From: Frigidibacter sp. SD6-1
GTDB lineage: Bacteria > Pseudomonadota > Alphaproteobacteria > Rhodobacterales > Rhodobacteraceae
DNA length: 64,000 nt
Reading direction: 5' to 3'
Assembly: GCF_030143255.1 (NCBI RefSeq)
Contig: NZ_JARJNR010000001.1
Span: 682,001 to 746,000 of the forward strand
The notes under the pieces were generated by a model. The model worked only from the letters and a program-made list of their open reading frames with translations, searched no databases and was not told the DNA's origin. Within the stretch, counting starts at the first letter, position 1. Every line of letters starts with the position of its first letter. Both the position numbers and the translations under genes were made by a program. Positions 17,301 to 28,122 of this stretch are shown piece by piece.

Positions 17301-19775
17301 CTATCCGCCCGACGGTGTCAGGCGGGTGATCCCGGTCGCCGCCGCCCGCGCGAGCGCGGGGTCGAGCGACATGGGCACATAATCGCCGCGCCGCCACAGC
17401 TCGCTCAGGTCGTCGTAGTGGCGTGACAGCGGATGGCCCGACTGGCCGGTCGAGATGACGAAGACCGAACTGTCGGGATCGGCGAAATCATAGACGCCGC
17501 GATAGACCGGGCCGTTGACGTTCAGGAACGGATCGGCCGGGTCGAGGCCCGTCATGCCGCGCATCAGCGTATGATCGCCGCCCGAGGTCGACTGCCGCAG
17601 GTTGACGATCCAGGAGAGGAACGGCGCGAGGCCGAGCGTCGGGTGATCCTGCCGCGCCTCGTGCGCATCGCCCCAGCGCCAGCTTTCGATCTTCGGCCCG
17701 AAGCGGTCCTTCAGCTCCAGAAGCGCATCGTCAAGCGCCAGCCGTGCGATGTCGGTGCAGCTTTCGACCGGGGCAGACTGCATGATGTCGCACCAGTGCG
17801 CCGCCCCGCCCACATCCTTGTAGACCCGTTCGATGAAAAGCGGCTCCACCCGCCGGAAGGCATCGGCCAGGGGGCCAAGCTCGTCGCGGATGAGCCGCAT
17901 CTGCAGGGCCTGCGACCAGGCGGCATAGATCAGGGGTTCGGGCAGATGTTCGTTCATGTCGCCGTCCCAGGCGGCAAGCAGGTCGAGCGCCTTCTGGCGC
18001 AGCCGTTCGGGCGTGCCCTCGGGCGCCGCCTCGCCGGTGAACCACAGGTCGCGGCCGATGAGCGGCAGGATGGTGCGGGCATCGGTGGCGTTGGTGTCGA
18101 GCTGGGCAGCAATGAAGCTTTCGCGGGTATGGACCTCGCGTTCCTGCATCAGCCGCGACCAGCGCTGCACGCGCTGGCTGTCGCCCCAGTCGAAGGAGAC
18201 ATGGTCGGGGAAGGGCAGGTCGACGAGCTTGCTGTTGGTGGTGCCGACGATGCCGCCCGCCGGGTCGATGAAGCGGGGATTGTCGTCGGCCGGGCGGATA
18301 CCGGCCCAGCGATTGGCCAGGCGCCATCCGGGCGAGGGCAGGCGACCCTGTGACTGACTTTGCGGATCGCGCACGGGCAGCGCGCCGAAAAGCGCCATGC
18401 CGACGCGGGTCCTGTCGGCCAGCGTCACGGTCAGGGCCGGCGCGATCTGGCGTGCCCCCGCCTCCATCCCCTGGTCGATCGTCCTTGACTGCATGAGCGC
18501 GATGGCCGCGCTCATCGTCGTGTCAGCCCCGGACAGACCGGTCCAGGCCAGCGCCATGACATGGCCCTTCGGCGTCACCGACTGCAGATCGTAATGGCTG
18601 CCGGGCAGCACCGGGCCATTTGCCGACCAGCGCAGCGTCAGCGTCACCGGCGCCGCGTCCTTGACGGTGACGATGGTCTTCTTCGTGTCGAACGGCGCCC
18701 AGCCCTCGGGCGTGCGGTAGCGCGCGGCATCGGCGGGGTCCAGTTCTTCGACGAACAGGTCCTGATCGTCCGCGTAGGAGGCGGCTATCCCCCAGCCGAA
18801 AGCCTCGTTCCGTCCGGCGAGGATGGCGGGAATGCCGGGAATGGTCGCGCCGATGACGCCGCCCGAGGCAAGTTCGAGCCGCGCGAGGTAGAAGGGCGCG
18901 GGCGCGGTGAAGGCCATGTGGGGATCGTTGGCCAGAAGCGCACCCCCCGCCGCCGACCGGGCGGGGGCCGCCGCCCAGGCGTTCGAGGCGCCCGCCATGT
19001 CGCGTGGCCGCATCGCCTGAAGCGGATCGCGCGCATCATCGTCACCCGCATAGCGCAGCGCGGGGTCCGGCAGAAGCCCGGGCGCAAGCGCCGCATAGGG
19101 CGGTAGGGCCGCGACCGGCGTACCGGGGACGGCGGGCAGCAGATCGTCCGCCCAGTCGGCGGACAGAAGCGAGAGCCGCGCGCGCAGGACCTCGTTTTGC
19201 AGCTGCGAGCTTTCCTGAAAGGCGAAAAGCTTCATCAGCGCGATGGAATCGGCAGGCTGCCAGACGGCAATCTCGGCGGGAAAGAGGAACAGCTCCGGCG
19301 CGCCGCGTCCGCGCGCCTCGCGGTTCACCGTCTCGATCCAGGCATTCACGCCGCGCGCATAGGCATCGAGCGCCCCCCGCGTCGCCTCGTCCTGCGCCAC
19401 GACGGATTTCACCGAAAGCCCGTAGAGATCGAGCCGCCGCATCAGTTCGTCGCTTTTCACCGTCCGCTCGCCGAACACTTCGGAAAGCCGCCCCTGCACC
19501 GTCCAGCGCGCCACCAGCATCTGCCAGAGCCGGTCCTGCGCATGAACATAGCCGAGGGCAAAGAAGACATCCGTGTCCGTCGCACCGAAGATATGCGGCA
19601 CATCCGCCGTATCGCGCACGATCTCGACCTGCGCCGTGATCCCGGCGACGGTGCGCGCCTCGTCATAGTCGGGCAGCGAGCGCGCGGCGAAATAATAGCC
19701 GCCTGTCGCGGCGAGGATCACCGCGAGGATCATCAGGGCGACAAGGCGGACGAGCCAGCGGAAGACAGAAACCAT
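17301..19775 (-). CDS. Penicillin acylase family protein (Ntn hydrolase)
   Basis: An 824-residue amide hydrolase precursor of the penicillin acylase/AHL acylase family (S45). An N-terminal membrane/signal segment (residues 5-32) leads to a periplasmic alpha chain (DVPHIFGATDTDVFFALGYVHAQDRL). Ser264 in AGASNAWAAAP is the expected N-terminal nucleophile of the beta chain after self-cleavage, followed by LLANDPHM. The C-terminus has RNL.STSGGDHTL-like family residues. The substrate could be N-acyl-homoserine lactones, N-acyl amino acids or amides; sequence alone does not decide. It stands as a single leftward gene. Confidence 0.9.
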   Translation of the reverse strand: MVSVFRWLVRLVALMILAVILAATGGYYFAARSLPDYDEARTVAGITAQVEIVRDTADVPHIFGATDTDVFFALGYVHAQDRLWQMLVARWTVQGRLSEVFGERTVKSDELMRRLDLYGLSVKSVVAQDEATRGALDAYARGVNAWIETVNREARGRGAPELFLFPAEIAVWQPADSIALMKLFAFQESSQLQNEVLRARLSLLSADWADDLLPAVPGTPVAALPPYAALAPGLLPDPALRYAGDDDARDPLQAMRPRDMAGASNAWAAAPARSAAGGALLANDPHMAFTAPAPFYLARLELASGGVIGATIPGIPAILAGRNEAFGWGIAASYADDQDLFVEELDPADAARYRTPEGWAPFDTKKTIVTVKDAAPVTLTLRWSANGPVLPGSHYDLQSVTPKGHVMALAWTGLSGADTTMSAAIALMQSRTIDQGMEAGARQIAPALTVTLADRTRVGMALFGALPVRDPQSQSQGRLPSPGWRLANRWAGIRPADDNPRFIDPAGGIVGTTNSKLVDLPFPDHVSFDWGDSQRVQRWSRLMQEREVHTRESFIAAQLDTNATDARTILPLIGRDLWFTGEAAPEGTPERLRQKALDLLAAWDGDMNEHLPEPLIYAAWSQALQMRLIRDELGPLADAFRRVEPLFIERVYKDVGGAAHWCDIMQSAPVESCTDIARLALDDALLELKDRFGPKIESWRWGDAHEARQDHPTLGLAPFLSWIVNLRQSTSGGDHTLMRGMTGLDPADPFLNVNGPVYRGVYDFADPDSSVFVISTGQSGHPLSRHYDDLSELWRRGDYVPMSLDPALARAAATGITRLTPSGG

Positions 19776-19903
19776 GGAAACCGGCCGGTTTGAGTGCGGC
19801 GCCCGAACCGGCGGGGTTGACGGAAGGGGCAGGGCGGTTAACTACGGCCTTTGAGGCCGATGCGCAATCGGGCGCGGCCAATGGATGGGAAGGACGGCGC
19901 GCA

Positions 19904-20776
19904 ATGGCCAAGGTTGCATTCCTCGGGCTCGGGGTCATGGGCTTTCCGATGGCGGGGCATCTTGTCGCCAAGGGCCATGAGGTGACGGTCTGGAACCGCA
20001 CCGCCGCGAAGGCAGAGGCATGGGTTGCAAAGCACGGTGGGCGCGCGGCCCACACGGCGCGCGCGGCGGCTCAGGGCGCGGATTTCGTGATGGCCTGCGT
20101 CGGCAATGACGATGACCTGCGCGCGGTCTGCACCGGCGCGGACGGCGCCTTTGCCGGAATGGCCGGGGGCGCGATCTTCGTTGATCACACCACCGTATCC
20201 GCCGCCGTGACACGGGAGCTTGCGGGCGAGGCTGCCGCGCTTGGCCTCGGCTTCGTCGATGCCCCGGTCTCCGGCGGGCAGGCCGGCGCGGAAAACGGCG
20301 TCCTTTCGGTGATGTGCGGCGGCGAGGAAGCCGCTTATGCGGCCGCCGAGCCGGTGGTAGCGGCTTACGCCCGCATCTGCCGCCGTCTCGGCCCCTCGGG
20401 GGCGGGCCAGCTTGCGAAGATGGTCAACCAGATCTGTATCGCCGGTCTCGTCCAGGGCCTCTCCGAGGGCCTGCACTTCGCCGAAAAGGCCGGGCTCGAC
20501 ATCGAGGAACTGGTCGAGGTGATCAGCCAGGGCGCGGCAGGCAGCTGGCAGATGGTCAACCGCCACAAGACGATGAAACAAGGCAAGTTCGACTATGGCT
20601 TCGCCGTCGACTGGATGCGCAAGGACCTCGGCATCTGCCTGCGCACCGCCGAGGAAAACGGCGCCAGCCTGCCGGTCACCGCGCTCATCGACCAGTTCTA
20701 CAAGGATGTGCAGAAACTGGGTGGCGGGCGCTGGGACACATCCAGCCTGATCGCGCGGCTTCGCGCCATCGGCTGA
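19904..20776 (+). CDS. NAD(P)-dependent beta-hydroxyacid dehydrogenase (HIBADH / glyoxylate reductase family)
   Basis: A 290-residue cytoplasmic reductase. VAFLGLGVMGFPMAGHL is the NAD(P) Rossmann motif, VDAPVSGGQAGAENG the substrate-binding loop, and GAGQLAKMVNQ carries the catalytic Lys. The family includes 3-hydroxyisobutyrate dehydrogenase, tartronate semialdehyde reductase and succinic/glyoxylate semialdehyde reductases; the specific activity is undecided. The start at 19904 has GGAAGGA upstream and begins exactly at the Rossmann strand. Confidence 0.9.
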   Translation: MAKVAFLGLGVMGFPMAGHLVAKGHEVTVWNRTAAKAEAWVAKHGGRAAHTARAAAQGADFVMACVGNDDDLRAVCTGADGAFAGMAGGAIFVDHTTVSAAVTRELAGEAAALGLGFVDAPVSGGQAGAENGVLSVMCGGEEAAYAAAEPVVAAYARICRRLGPSGAGQLAKMVNQICIAGLVQGLSEGLHFAEKAGLDIEELVEVISQGAAGSWQMVNRHKTMKQGKFDYGFAVDWMRKDLGICLRTAEENGASLPVTALIDQFYKDVQKLGGGRWDTSSLIARLRAIG

Positions 20777-20829
20777 CCCCGTCCAATACCGTCTGCTCCG
20801 CTTCCGTCGACAAATATCCTCGGGAGAGC

Positions 20830-20854
20830 GCGAGAGGGCAGACAGCCCTCTCGC
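20830..20854. terminator. Hairpin between convergent genes
   Basis: A perfect 10-bp stem GCGAGAGGGC / GCCCTCTCGC with loop AGACA, extended outward by partial pairing (AGAGC / TCT). It sits between the HIBADH stop and the SYLF stop and can serve both; there is no clear T run. Confidence 0.55.
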
Positions 20855-20862
20855 TCTGCCGT

Positions 20863-21417
20863 TCAGGGAATGATCCGGGTATATTTCGTGCCCTTGAGCG
20901 AGACGCCCGCGATGATGCCTGCCTGGCCGAAGACATAGGCAATGACCGGGGCGGTCGCCGTCGCGGTGCTGAGACCGGCACTCTTGCCGCCGTCGGGGAA
21001 GGCATATTGCACATCCGCGCCGGCCGTCCAGCCGGGCGAGGCGCGGAAATTCGCCAGCGCGTCCGGCGTCATGAACAAGAGCACATGCGCATATTGCTGC
21101 GCGCCCGCCTGCAGGCCCCAGCTCGCCTGGGCGGCCGTATAGTAATCCACCGTCACGTCATTGATGCGCAGCGCGCCGCGCCCGTAGGCGCCGCCGAAGA
21201 TGAAGCCTGCTTCGGTCACGAGCGGCATGTAGAGGATACCGAGCGCCCTGCCCATGTTTGCGGCCGCATCGGGGAAATTCGCGCGCATATAGTCGCGCGT
21301 CGCATCGACACGCGCGTCGATCGTTGCGCCGCCCCTGCTGCCCACGCCATTGCCGCAGGAAGCGAGGCCCAGGGCCGCGCCGCCCAGTACGAGTTCGCGT
21401 CGGGAAAAATTCATCAT
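20863..21417 (-). CDS. SYLF (YSC84) domain lipoprotein
   Basis: About 184 residues. The N-terminus has a twin-arginine style motif (SRRELVLGG) followed by a lipobox-like LASC, so it is probably an exported lipoprotein. The rest is a lipid-binding SYLF domain (RDYMRANFPDAAANMGRAL; EAGFIFGGAYGRGAL; AAQASWGLQAGAQQYAHVLLFMT). Family members bind phosphoinositides in eukaryotes; the bacterial role is unknown. Two adjacent ATGs (21417, 21414) are possible starts. Confidence 0.8.
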   Translation of the reverse strand: MMNFSRRELVLGGAALGLASCGNGVGSRGGATIDARVDATRDYMRANFPDAAANMGRALGILYMPLVTEAGFIFGGAYGRGALRINDVTVDYYTAAQASWGLQAGAQQYAHVLLFMTPDALANFRASPGWTAGADVQYAFPDGGKSAGLSTATATAPVIAYVFGQAGIIAGVSLKGTKYTRIIP

Positions 21418-21533
21418 GCTCGTGCCCACCTGTTGTCATTGTCCCGCGCTGCTTCCTTCAGGGGCGCCGCGCTGGATGTGCGAAAAGTATAAGCTACCGC
21501 AAGCGGCCTGTCACCCCGGGCCGGATACCCGGT

Positions 21534-22535
<1,002 letters not shown>

Positions 22536-22665
22536 TTAGGAAGGGCTGCGGCTTTCCCTTTCCGCTGCCACGCTTTTTCCGCGATCACAAGGGTGGAAAC
22601 CGTCGCAGGGCGCGGCTAGCATGCCGGGACGGGGCAGGACCCGGCGATTTGGAACGGAGATTCGC

Positions 22666-23190
22666 TTGAAACTGACGCAGCTTCTGCTCGATCTCATCGA
22701 CCTGCGTTCATTCTCCAATCTCTGGTACTGGATCGCCCTCGCCGTCACCTGGTCCACCGCTTCGCACTGGGTCCTGGGAATTCCGTTCGACATGGTGATC
22801 CGGGCACGGCGGCAAGGCGGCGCAGCGATGGAAGATCTGATGGCGCTCGCCCGGATCAACACAAACCGCATCCAGTTCATCGTGAGAGAGGCCGGGACAG
22901 TGCTCGCGGCGCTCGCCGCCTGCGTTCACACGATGCTTGCCCTTCTCGGTTTCTGGTACGGGGTCGAGTTCTGTCAGGCGGTGTTCCTTCTGCTCTTTCC
23001 CATCACCATCGTCGGCATCTTCACTGCCCGTACCGCCCGGCGCATCCGCGACGAGGCGGGAGACGGCGAGCAGCTATGCCACCGGCTGCACTGGCACCGG
23101 ATTCTCGTGCAGGCGATCGGCGTTCTGACGATCACCGTCACGGCGACCTGGGGGATGCTGGTCAATTTCAACGTCTCGCCGCTTGGCTGA
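22666..23190 (+). CDS. Conserved four-helix membrane protein of unknown function
   Basis: A 174-residue inner-membrane protein with four predicted helices (LWYWIALAVTWSTASHWVLG; TVLAALAACVHTMLALLGF; AVFLLLFPITIVGIFTA; AIGVLTITVTATWGML). RSFSNLWYW and GIPFDMVIRARRQGG look like conserved family stretches. From memory, relatives in Rhodobacteraceae are sometimes labelled 'component of SufBCD complex', but nothing here supports an Fe-S role and no suf genes are near. The start is TTG at 22666 with GGAG seven bases upstream. Confidence 0.75.
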   Translation: MKLTQLLLDLIDLRSFSNLWYWIALAVTWSTASHWVLGIPFDMVIRARRQGGAAMEDLMALARINTNRIQFIVREAGTVLAALAACVHTMLALLGFWYGVEFCQAVFLLLFPITIVGIFTARTARRIRDEAGDGEQLCHRLHWHRILVQAIGVLTITVTATWGMLVNFNVSPLG

Positions 23191-23245
23191 TGGCGCGGGG
23201 CCTGCGACGGCTTGACACGACCGTCCGGGCGGCTAGGTCAGGCGC

Positions 23246-26200
23246 ATGACGACCACCGGCCAGATCATCCTTTCCGGCGCGCCCGAAGGTTTCGACGCCC
23301 GCCTTGTCGCCCGCGAGCTTGACCGCGGCGCGACCGTCCTGTTCGTTGCCCGCGACGACAAGCGGATGGAGGCGATGCGGGCCGCCCTTGCCTTCTTCGC
23401 GCCCTCAGCCCCGGTCATGACCTTTCCGGCCTGGGATTGCCTGCCCTATGACCGGGTCTCGCCCAATGCCGATATTGCCGCCGCGCGCATGGCCGCACTC
23501 GCGACGCTCGCACGCGGGCTTGCGGCGCCGGTCGTTCTGCTGACGACGCTCAATGCCGCGACCCAACGCCTGCCGGCCCGCGCGGTCGTGCGCGAGGCCG
23601 CTTTCGCGGCCAAGGTCGGCAGCCGGATCGACGAGGCGGGGCTGCGGTCCTACCTCGTCCGCATGGGCTTTTCCCAGACCTCGACGGTGTCGGAGCCCGG
23701 TGATTACGCGGTGCGCGGCGGCATCATCGATATCTATCCGCCGGGGCAGGGCGGGCCGGTCAGGCTCGACCTTTTCGGCGATGTGCTCGACGGCGCCCGG
23801 CGCTTCGATGCCGCGAGCCAGCGCACCATCGAAAAGCTGGACCGGGTTGAGCTGGCGCCGGTCTCCGAGGTCATCCTTGACGAGGCGGCGATCACCCGCT
23901 TCCGCCAGAATTACCGGATCGAGTTCGGCGCGGCGGGCACCGACGATCCTTTGTACGAGGCAGTAAGCGCGGGCCGAAAGCACTCGGGGATGGAACATTG
24001 GCTGCCCTATTTCCACGAACGCCTGGAGACTTTGTTCGACTATCTCCCCGGCGCTTCGGTGATGATGGACGATCAGCTGACGCCCGCGCGGCTTTCCCGC
24101 TGGGAGGGGATAGAGGACCAGTATGACAGCCGCGCCGAGGCGCTCAAGCGCAAGGACCGGGTCGACACGATCTACAAGCCCTGTCCGCCGCATCTGCTCT
24201 ATCTGGATGACAAGGGGTGGGAGGCCGCCATCGCGGGCCACCGCACCATCCAGCTCGTCGCGCTGCCGCAACCGACCGGACCGGGCGTTCTGGACGCGGG
24301 TGGCAGGATCGGCCGCAATTTCGCGCCCGAGCGGCAGCTGGAAAATGTGAGCCTCTTCGGTGCGCTGTCCGATCATCTGAAGGTACGGTTGAAGGAGGGG
24401 CAGGTCATCGTCGCCTCCTATTCCGAGGGGGCGCGCGAGCGTCTGAAGGGCCTGCTGGAGGACGAAGGCGTCAAGGGCGCGCATCTTGTCCGTGACATCC
24501 GCGAGGTGCCCGACGGAAAGGGTGCGCTGCATCTGGCCGTATGGGCGCTGGAACACGGGTTCGAGGCCTCTGGCCTCACGGTGATTTCCGAACAGGACGT
24601 GCTGGGCGACAGGCTGATCCGGGGCGCGAAGAAGCGGCGGCGGGCGGAGAATTTCCTGACCGAGGCGCAATCGCTGTCGCCCGGCGATCTGGTTGTCCAT
24701 GTCGAACATGGTGTCGGGCGCTACAAGGGCCTTGAAACCATCACGGCGCTCGGCGCGCCGCACGAATGCGTGCACCTCGAATATGCCGAAGGCGCGCGGC
24801 TTTACCTGCCGGTCGAGAATATCGAGCTTCTGAGCCGCTATGGCCATGAGGAGGGACTGCTCGACAAGCTGGGCGGCGGGGCCTGGCAGGCCAAGAAAGC
24901 GAAGCTCAAGGAGCGTATCCGCCAGATCGCCGAACGGCTGATGCGGGTCGCGGCCGAACGCGCGCTTCGTCATGCGCCGATCCTAGAGGCGCCGCACCAC
25001 GAATGGGACACGTTCGCCGCGCGCTTCCCCTACCAGGAAACCGACGACCAGCTTGCGGCCATCGGCGACGTGATCGCCGACCTTGAGGCCGGATCGCCGA
25101 TGGACCGGCTGATCGTCGGCGACGTGGGTTTCGGCAAGACCGAGGTCGCGATGCGCGCGGCTTTCGTCGCGGCCATGTCGGGCGTGCAGGTGGCGGTCAT
25201 CGCGCCGACGACATTGCTCGCCCGCCAGCATTTCAAGACCTTCGCCGAACGGTTCCGGGGGACGGCGATCACCGTCAGGCCGCTCTCTCGCTTCGTTTCG
25301 GCGAAGGATGCCGCCCTGACCCGCGACGGGCTGGCCGACGGCACGGTCGATATCGTCATCGGCACACATGCGGTGCTGGCGAAGGCGGTGAAGTTCCGCA
25401 ATCTCGGGCTTCTGGTGATCGACGAGGAGCAGCATTTCGGCGTTCAACACAAGGAACGGCTGAAGGAAATGCGGTCGGAAATCCACGTCCTGACCCTGAC
25501 CGCGACGCCCATTCCCCGTACCTTGCAACTGTCGCTCACCGGTGTGCGCGACCTCTCGATCATCGGAACGCCGCCCGTCGACCGGCTGGCGATCCGCACC
25601 TATGTCAGCGAGTTTGACGCGGTGACGGTGCGCGAGGCACTTCTGCGCGAACGCTACAGGGGCGGGCAGTCGTTCTATGTGGTGCCGCGCATCGCCGATC
25701 TGCCTGAAATCGAGGATTTCCTTAAGAACCACGTGCCGGAGGTCAGCTATATCGTCGCCCACGGCCAGCTGGCGGCAGGCGACCTCGACGAACGGATGAA
25801 CGAATTCTACGACGGCAAGTATGACGTGCTGCTGGCCACGACCATCGTCGAGTCCGGCCTCGACATCCCGACCGCGAACACGATGATCGTCCACCGGGCC
25901 GACATGTTCGGCCTCTCGCAGCTTTACCAGATCAGGGGAAGGGTCGGGCGCGCCAAGACCCGCGCCTATGCCTACCTCACGACCAAGCCCCGCGCGCCGC
26001 TGACGCCCGCCGCGCAGAAGCGGCTGAGGCTGCTCGGCTCGCTCGACAGCCTAGGGGCGGGTTTCTCGCTTGCGTCGCAGGATCTTGACCTTAGGGGCGC
26101 AGGCAACCTGCTGGGCGAGGAACAGTCCGGCCATATCCGCGAGGTGGGATATGAACTCTATCAGGCGATGCTGGAAGAAACGATCGCCAAGCTCAAGTCG

Positions 26201-26698
26201 GGCGCGTTGCAGGGGGCGGATGCCGACGACGGCCAGTGGGCGCCGCAGATCAACCTCGGCGTGCCGGTGCTGATCCCCGAAGACTATGTGCCCGACCTCG
26301 ACGTGCGCCTCGGCCTTTACCGGCGCCTGTCGCATCTGACCACGAAGGCCGAGCTTGAGGGGTTCGCGGCCGAACTGATCGACCGGTTCGGCGCCCTGCC
26401 GCGCGAGGTGAACACGCTTCTGCTGGTGGTGCGGATCAAGGGCACCTGCAAGCGGGCGGGCATTGCCAAGCTTGACGCCGGGCCGAAGGGCGTCACGGTG
26501 CAGTTCCATAATGACAAGTTCGCCAATCCGGCGGGGTTGGTGGAATTCCTGCAGGCGCAGGGCGGCGCGGCGCGGGTCAAGGACAACAAGATCGTTGTAA
26601 CGGGTGATTTCCCGCGCGAGGGCGAGCGGATCAAGGCCGCCTTCGGTGTGGCGCGCGATCTGGCGGAAAAGGTTGCAGCAAAGGCCAAGGCGGGCTGA
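23246..26698 (+). CDS. mfd: Transcription-repair coupling factor
   Basis: Removes RNA polymerase stalled at DNA lesions and recruits UvrA. At 1150 residues it is full length: an N-terminal UvrB-like module (VGSRIDEAGLRSYLVRMGFSQ pieces), the RNAP-interacting domain (LSPGDLVVHVEHGVGRYKGLE, residues about 475-495), an SF2 translocase with Walker A GDVGFGKTEVAMRA and DEEQ box VIDEEQHFGV, TATPIPRTLQ, the QIRGRVGRA motif VI, and the C-terminal TRCF domain. Single gene, ending in a dispersed repeat. Confidence 0.97.
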   Translation: MTTTGQIILSGAPEGFDARLVARELDRGATVLFVARDDKRMEAMRAALAFFAPSAPVMTFPAWDCLPYDRVSPNADIAAARMAALATLARGLAAPVVLLTTLNAATQRLPARAVVREAAFAAKVGSRIDEAGLRSYLVRMGFSQTSTVSEPGDYAVRGGIIDIYPPGQGGPVRLDLFGDVLDGARRFDAASQRTIEKLDRVELAPVSEVILDEAAITRFRQNYRIEFGAAGTDDPLYEAVSAGRKHSGMEHWLPYFHERLETLFDYLPGASVMMDDQLTPARLSRWEGIEDQYDSRAEALKRKDRVDTIYKPCPPHLLYLDDKGWEAAIAGHRTIQLVALPQPTGPGVLDAGGRIGRNFAPERQLENVSLFGALSDHLKVRLKEGQVIVASYSEGARERLKGLLEDEGVKGAHLVRDIREVPDGKGALHLAVWALEHGFEASGLTVISEQDVLGDRLIRGAKKRRRAENFLTEAQSLSPGDLVVHVEHGVGRYKGLETITALGAPHECVHLEYAEGARLYLPVENIELLSRYGHEEGLLDKLGGGAWQAKKAKLKERIRQIAERLMRVAAERALRHAPILEAPHHEWDTFAARFPYQETDDQLAAIGDVIADLEAGSPMDRLIVGDVGFGKTEVAMRAAFVAAMSGVQVAVIAPTTLLARQHFKTFAERFRGTAITVRPLSRFVSAKDAALTRDGLADGTVDIVIGTHAVLAKAVKFRNLGLLVIDEEQHFGVQHKERLKEMRSEIHVLTLTATPIPRTLQLSLTGVRDLSIIGTPPVDRLAIRTYVSEFDAVTVREALLRERYRGGQSFYVVPRIADLPEIEDFLKNHVPEVSYIVAHGQLAAGDLDERMNEFYDGKYDVLLATTIVESGLDIPTANTMIVHRADMFGLSQLYQIRGRVGRAKTRAYAYLTTKPRAPLTPAAQKRLRLLGSLDSLGAGFSLASQDLDLRGAGNLLGEEQSGHIREVGYELYQAMLEETIAKLKSGALQGADADDGQWAPQINLGVPVLIPEDYVPDLDVRLGLYRRLSHLTTKAELEGFAAELIDRFGALPREVNTLLLVVRIKGTCKRAGIAKLDAGPKGVTVQFHNDKFANPAGLVEFLQAQGGAARVKDNKIVVTGDFPREGERIKAAFGVARDLAEKVAAKAKAG

Positions 26699-26699
26699 C

Positions 26700-26741
26700 G
26701 GGGCCGCTCATCGGGCCTTGCAGCCCTCATTGCGGTCGGGC
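26700..26741 (+). repeat. Dispersed intergenic repeat, copy 3 (half element)
   Basis: GGGGCCGCTCATCGGGCC, then TTGCAGCCCTC and ATTGCGG. It fills the 45-base gap between the convergent mfd and MFS genes, starting right after the mfd stop. Confidence 0.65.
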
Positions 26742-26743
26742 GC

Positions 26744-28033
26744 CTACTGCGCCGCGAGCGACGGCTTCGCCGCTTCGGGCTCGGGCCGGTCCTTGCCATC
26801 AAGCCGGTCGGCATCGCGCAGTTCGGGGAACCATTTCGCCCAGAGCCCGGTGACGACAAGCGTGCCGACGCCCCCGAAGATCGCCGCGCCCACCGGGCCG
26901 AGCAGGCGGGCCGCGACGCCGCTTTCGAACTCGCCCAGCTCGTTCGAGGCGGAGATAAAGAGGCCCGACACGGCAGAGACCCGGCCGCGCATATGGTCTG
27001 GAGTGACGATCTGTACGAGCGTCTGGCGAACATAGACCGAGATCATGTCGGCGGCGCCAAGGACGGCGAGGGCCGCGACCGACAGGATCATGGACCGTGA
27101 AACCGCGAAGACCAGCGTCGCTATGCCGAAAAGCGCCACCGCCCACAGCATCCGTCGTCCGGCATGGCGTACCATCGGCCGCCGCACCAGCAGGTAGGCG
27201 GCGACCGCCGCCCCGAGCGCCGGGCCGGAGCGGAGAAGCCCGAATCCCTCCGGGCCGACATGCAGCACGTCGGCGGCAAAGGCGGGCAGAAGTGCTACAA
27301 CGCTACCCAGAAGCACCGCGAAGAGGTCAAGCGACATGGCGCCGAGGATGATCTTGTTGGTCCAGACATAGACGAGCCCCTCGCGGATCTGGCGAAGCGC
27401 GCCGCCCGCCTGCCGGACTGGGGTGGTCGAGAGGCGGATCGCAAGGCAGATGGCGATGCCGGTCAGATACAGGCAGGCGACGATCACGTAGGCAACGGTT
27501 GGCGAAGCCTGGGCGATGATCAGCCCGCCGATCCAGGGGCCGAGGATCACTGCGAACTGCCAGGCCAGCGAACTGAGCGAGATCGCGCGCGGCATCTCGG
27601 CGCGCGGCACCAGCATCGGTTTCATCGCGGTCGAGGCCGGTTGCAGGAAGGCGCGCGCGGCACCGAAGAGCGCGATGCTGGCGAAGATCGGCAGGAAGGT
27701 TTCGTCGCCGCGGAGCGCAAAGAGGCCAAGGAGGATCGCGGTCACAGTCTCGACCCCGAGCGCGCCGATCACGATCGCCCGGCGGCTCATCCGGTCGGCG
27801 AGCGATCCGCCGATGAGTGCCAGGCAGAAGAGCGGCAGGAACTGCGCGAGCCCCGCCATGCCCACGAGGAAAGCGCTTTCCTTCACGCCCATCGTGCGGC
27901 GGGCAATATCGTAGATCTGCCAGGCGATGGTCACCGCCTGGATCTGACCGCCGATGTTGACGAAGATCATCGCCCAGAAGAAGCGCGCGAAATCGGGGTA
28001 ACGGGCGAGGAAACGCAACGGGCTCGATGACAT
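26744..28033 (-). CDS. MFS transporter, EntS-like
   Basis: A 429-residue inner-membrane exporter with about 12 helices. RYPDFARFFWAMIFVNIGGQIQAVTIAWQIYDIAR at the N-terminus and GGSLADRMSRRAIVIG (the MFS loop 2-3 motif) place it near the EntS/multidrug MFS_3 group. The C-terminal tail is cytoplasmic and charged. The start at 28033 is the ATG with AAGG upstream. Substrate unknown; it lies 89 bases after fliG on the same strand. Confidence 0.85.
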   Translation of the reverse strand: MSSSPLRFLARYPDFARFFWAMIFVNIGGQIQAVTIAWQIYDIARRTMGVKESAFLVGMAGLAQFLPLFCLALIGGSLADRMSRRAIVIGALGVETVTAILLGLFALRGDETFLPIFASIALFGAARAFLQPASTAMKPMLVPRAEMPRAISLSSLAWQFAVILGPWIGGLIIAQASPTVAYVIVACLYLTGIAICLAIRLSTTPVRQAGGALRQIREGLVYVWTNKIILGAMSLDLFAVLLGSVVALLPAFAADVLHVGPEGFGLLRSGPALGAAVAAYLLVRRPMVRHAGRRMLWAVALFGIATLVFAVSRSMILSVAALAVLGAADMISVYVRQTLVQIVTPDHMRGRVSAVSGLFISASNELGEFESGVAARLLGPVGAAIFGGVGTLVVTGLWAKWFPELRDADRLDGKDRPEPEAAKPSLAAQ

Positions 28034-28122
28034 GGGGGCGCCTTCAGGATGCGCGGCACTCTGGCGCCGGGCCGCGTCGGGCGCAAGGGGCAAACGCCCT
28101 GTTCCGCCCCGGTGCGACGGGA

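Noticed and set aside
22666-23190. Annotation as a SufBCD component
   Set aside because: Four membrane helices, no Fe-S or ATPase motif and no suf genes nearby; the label is not supported by sequence.
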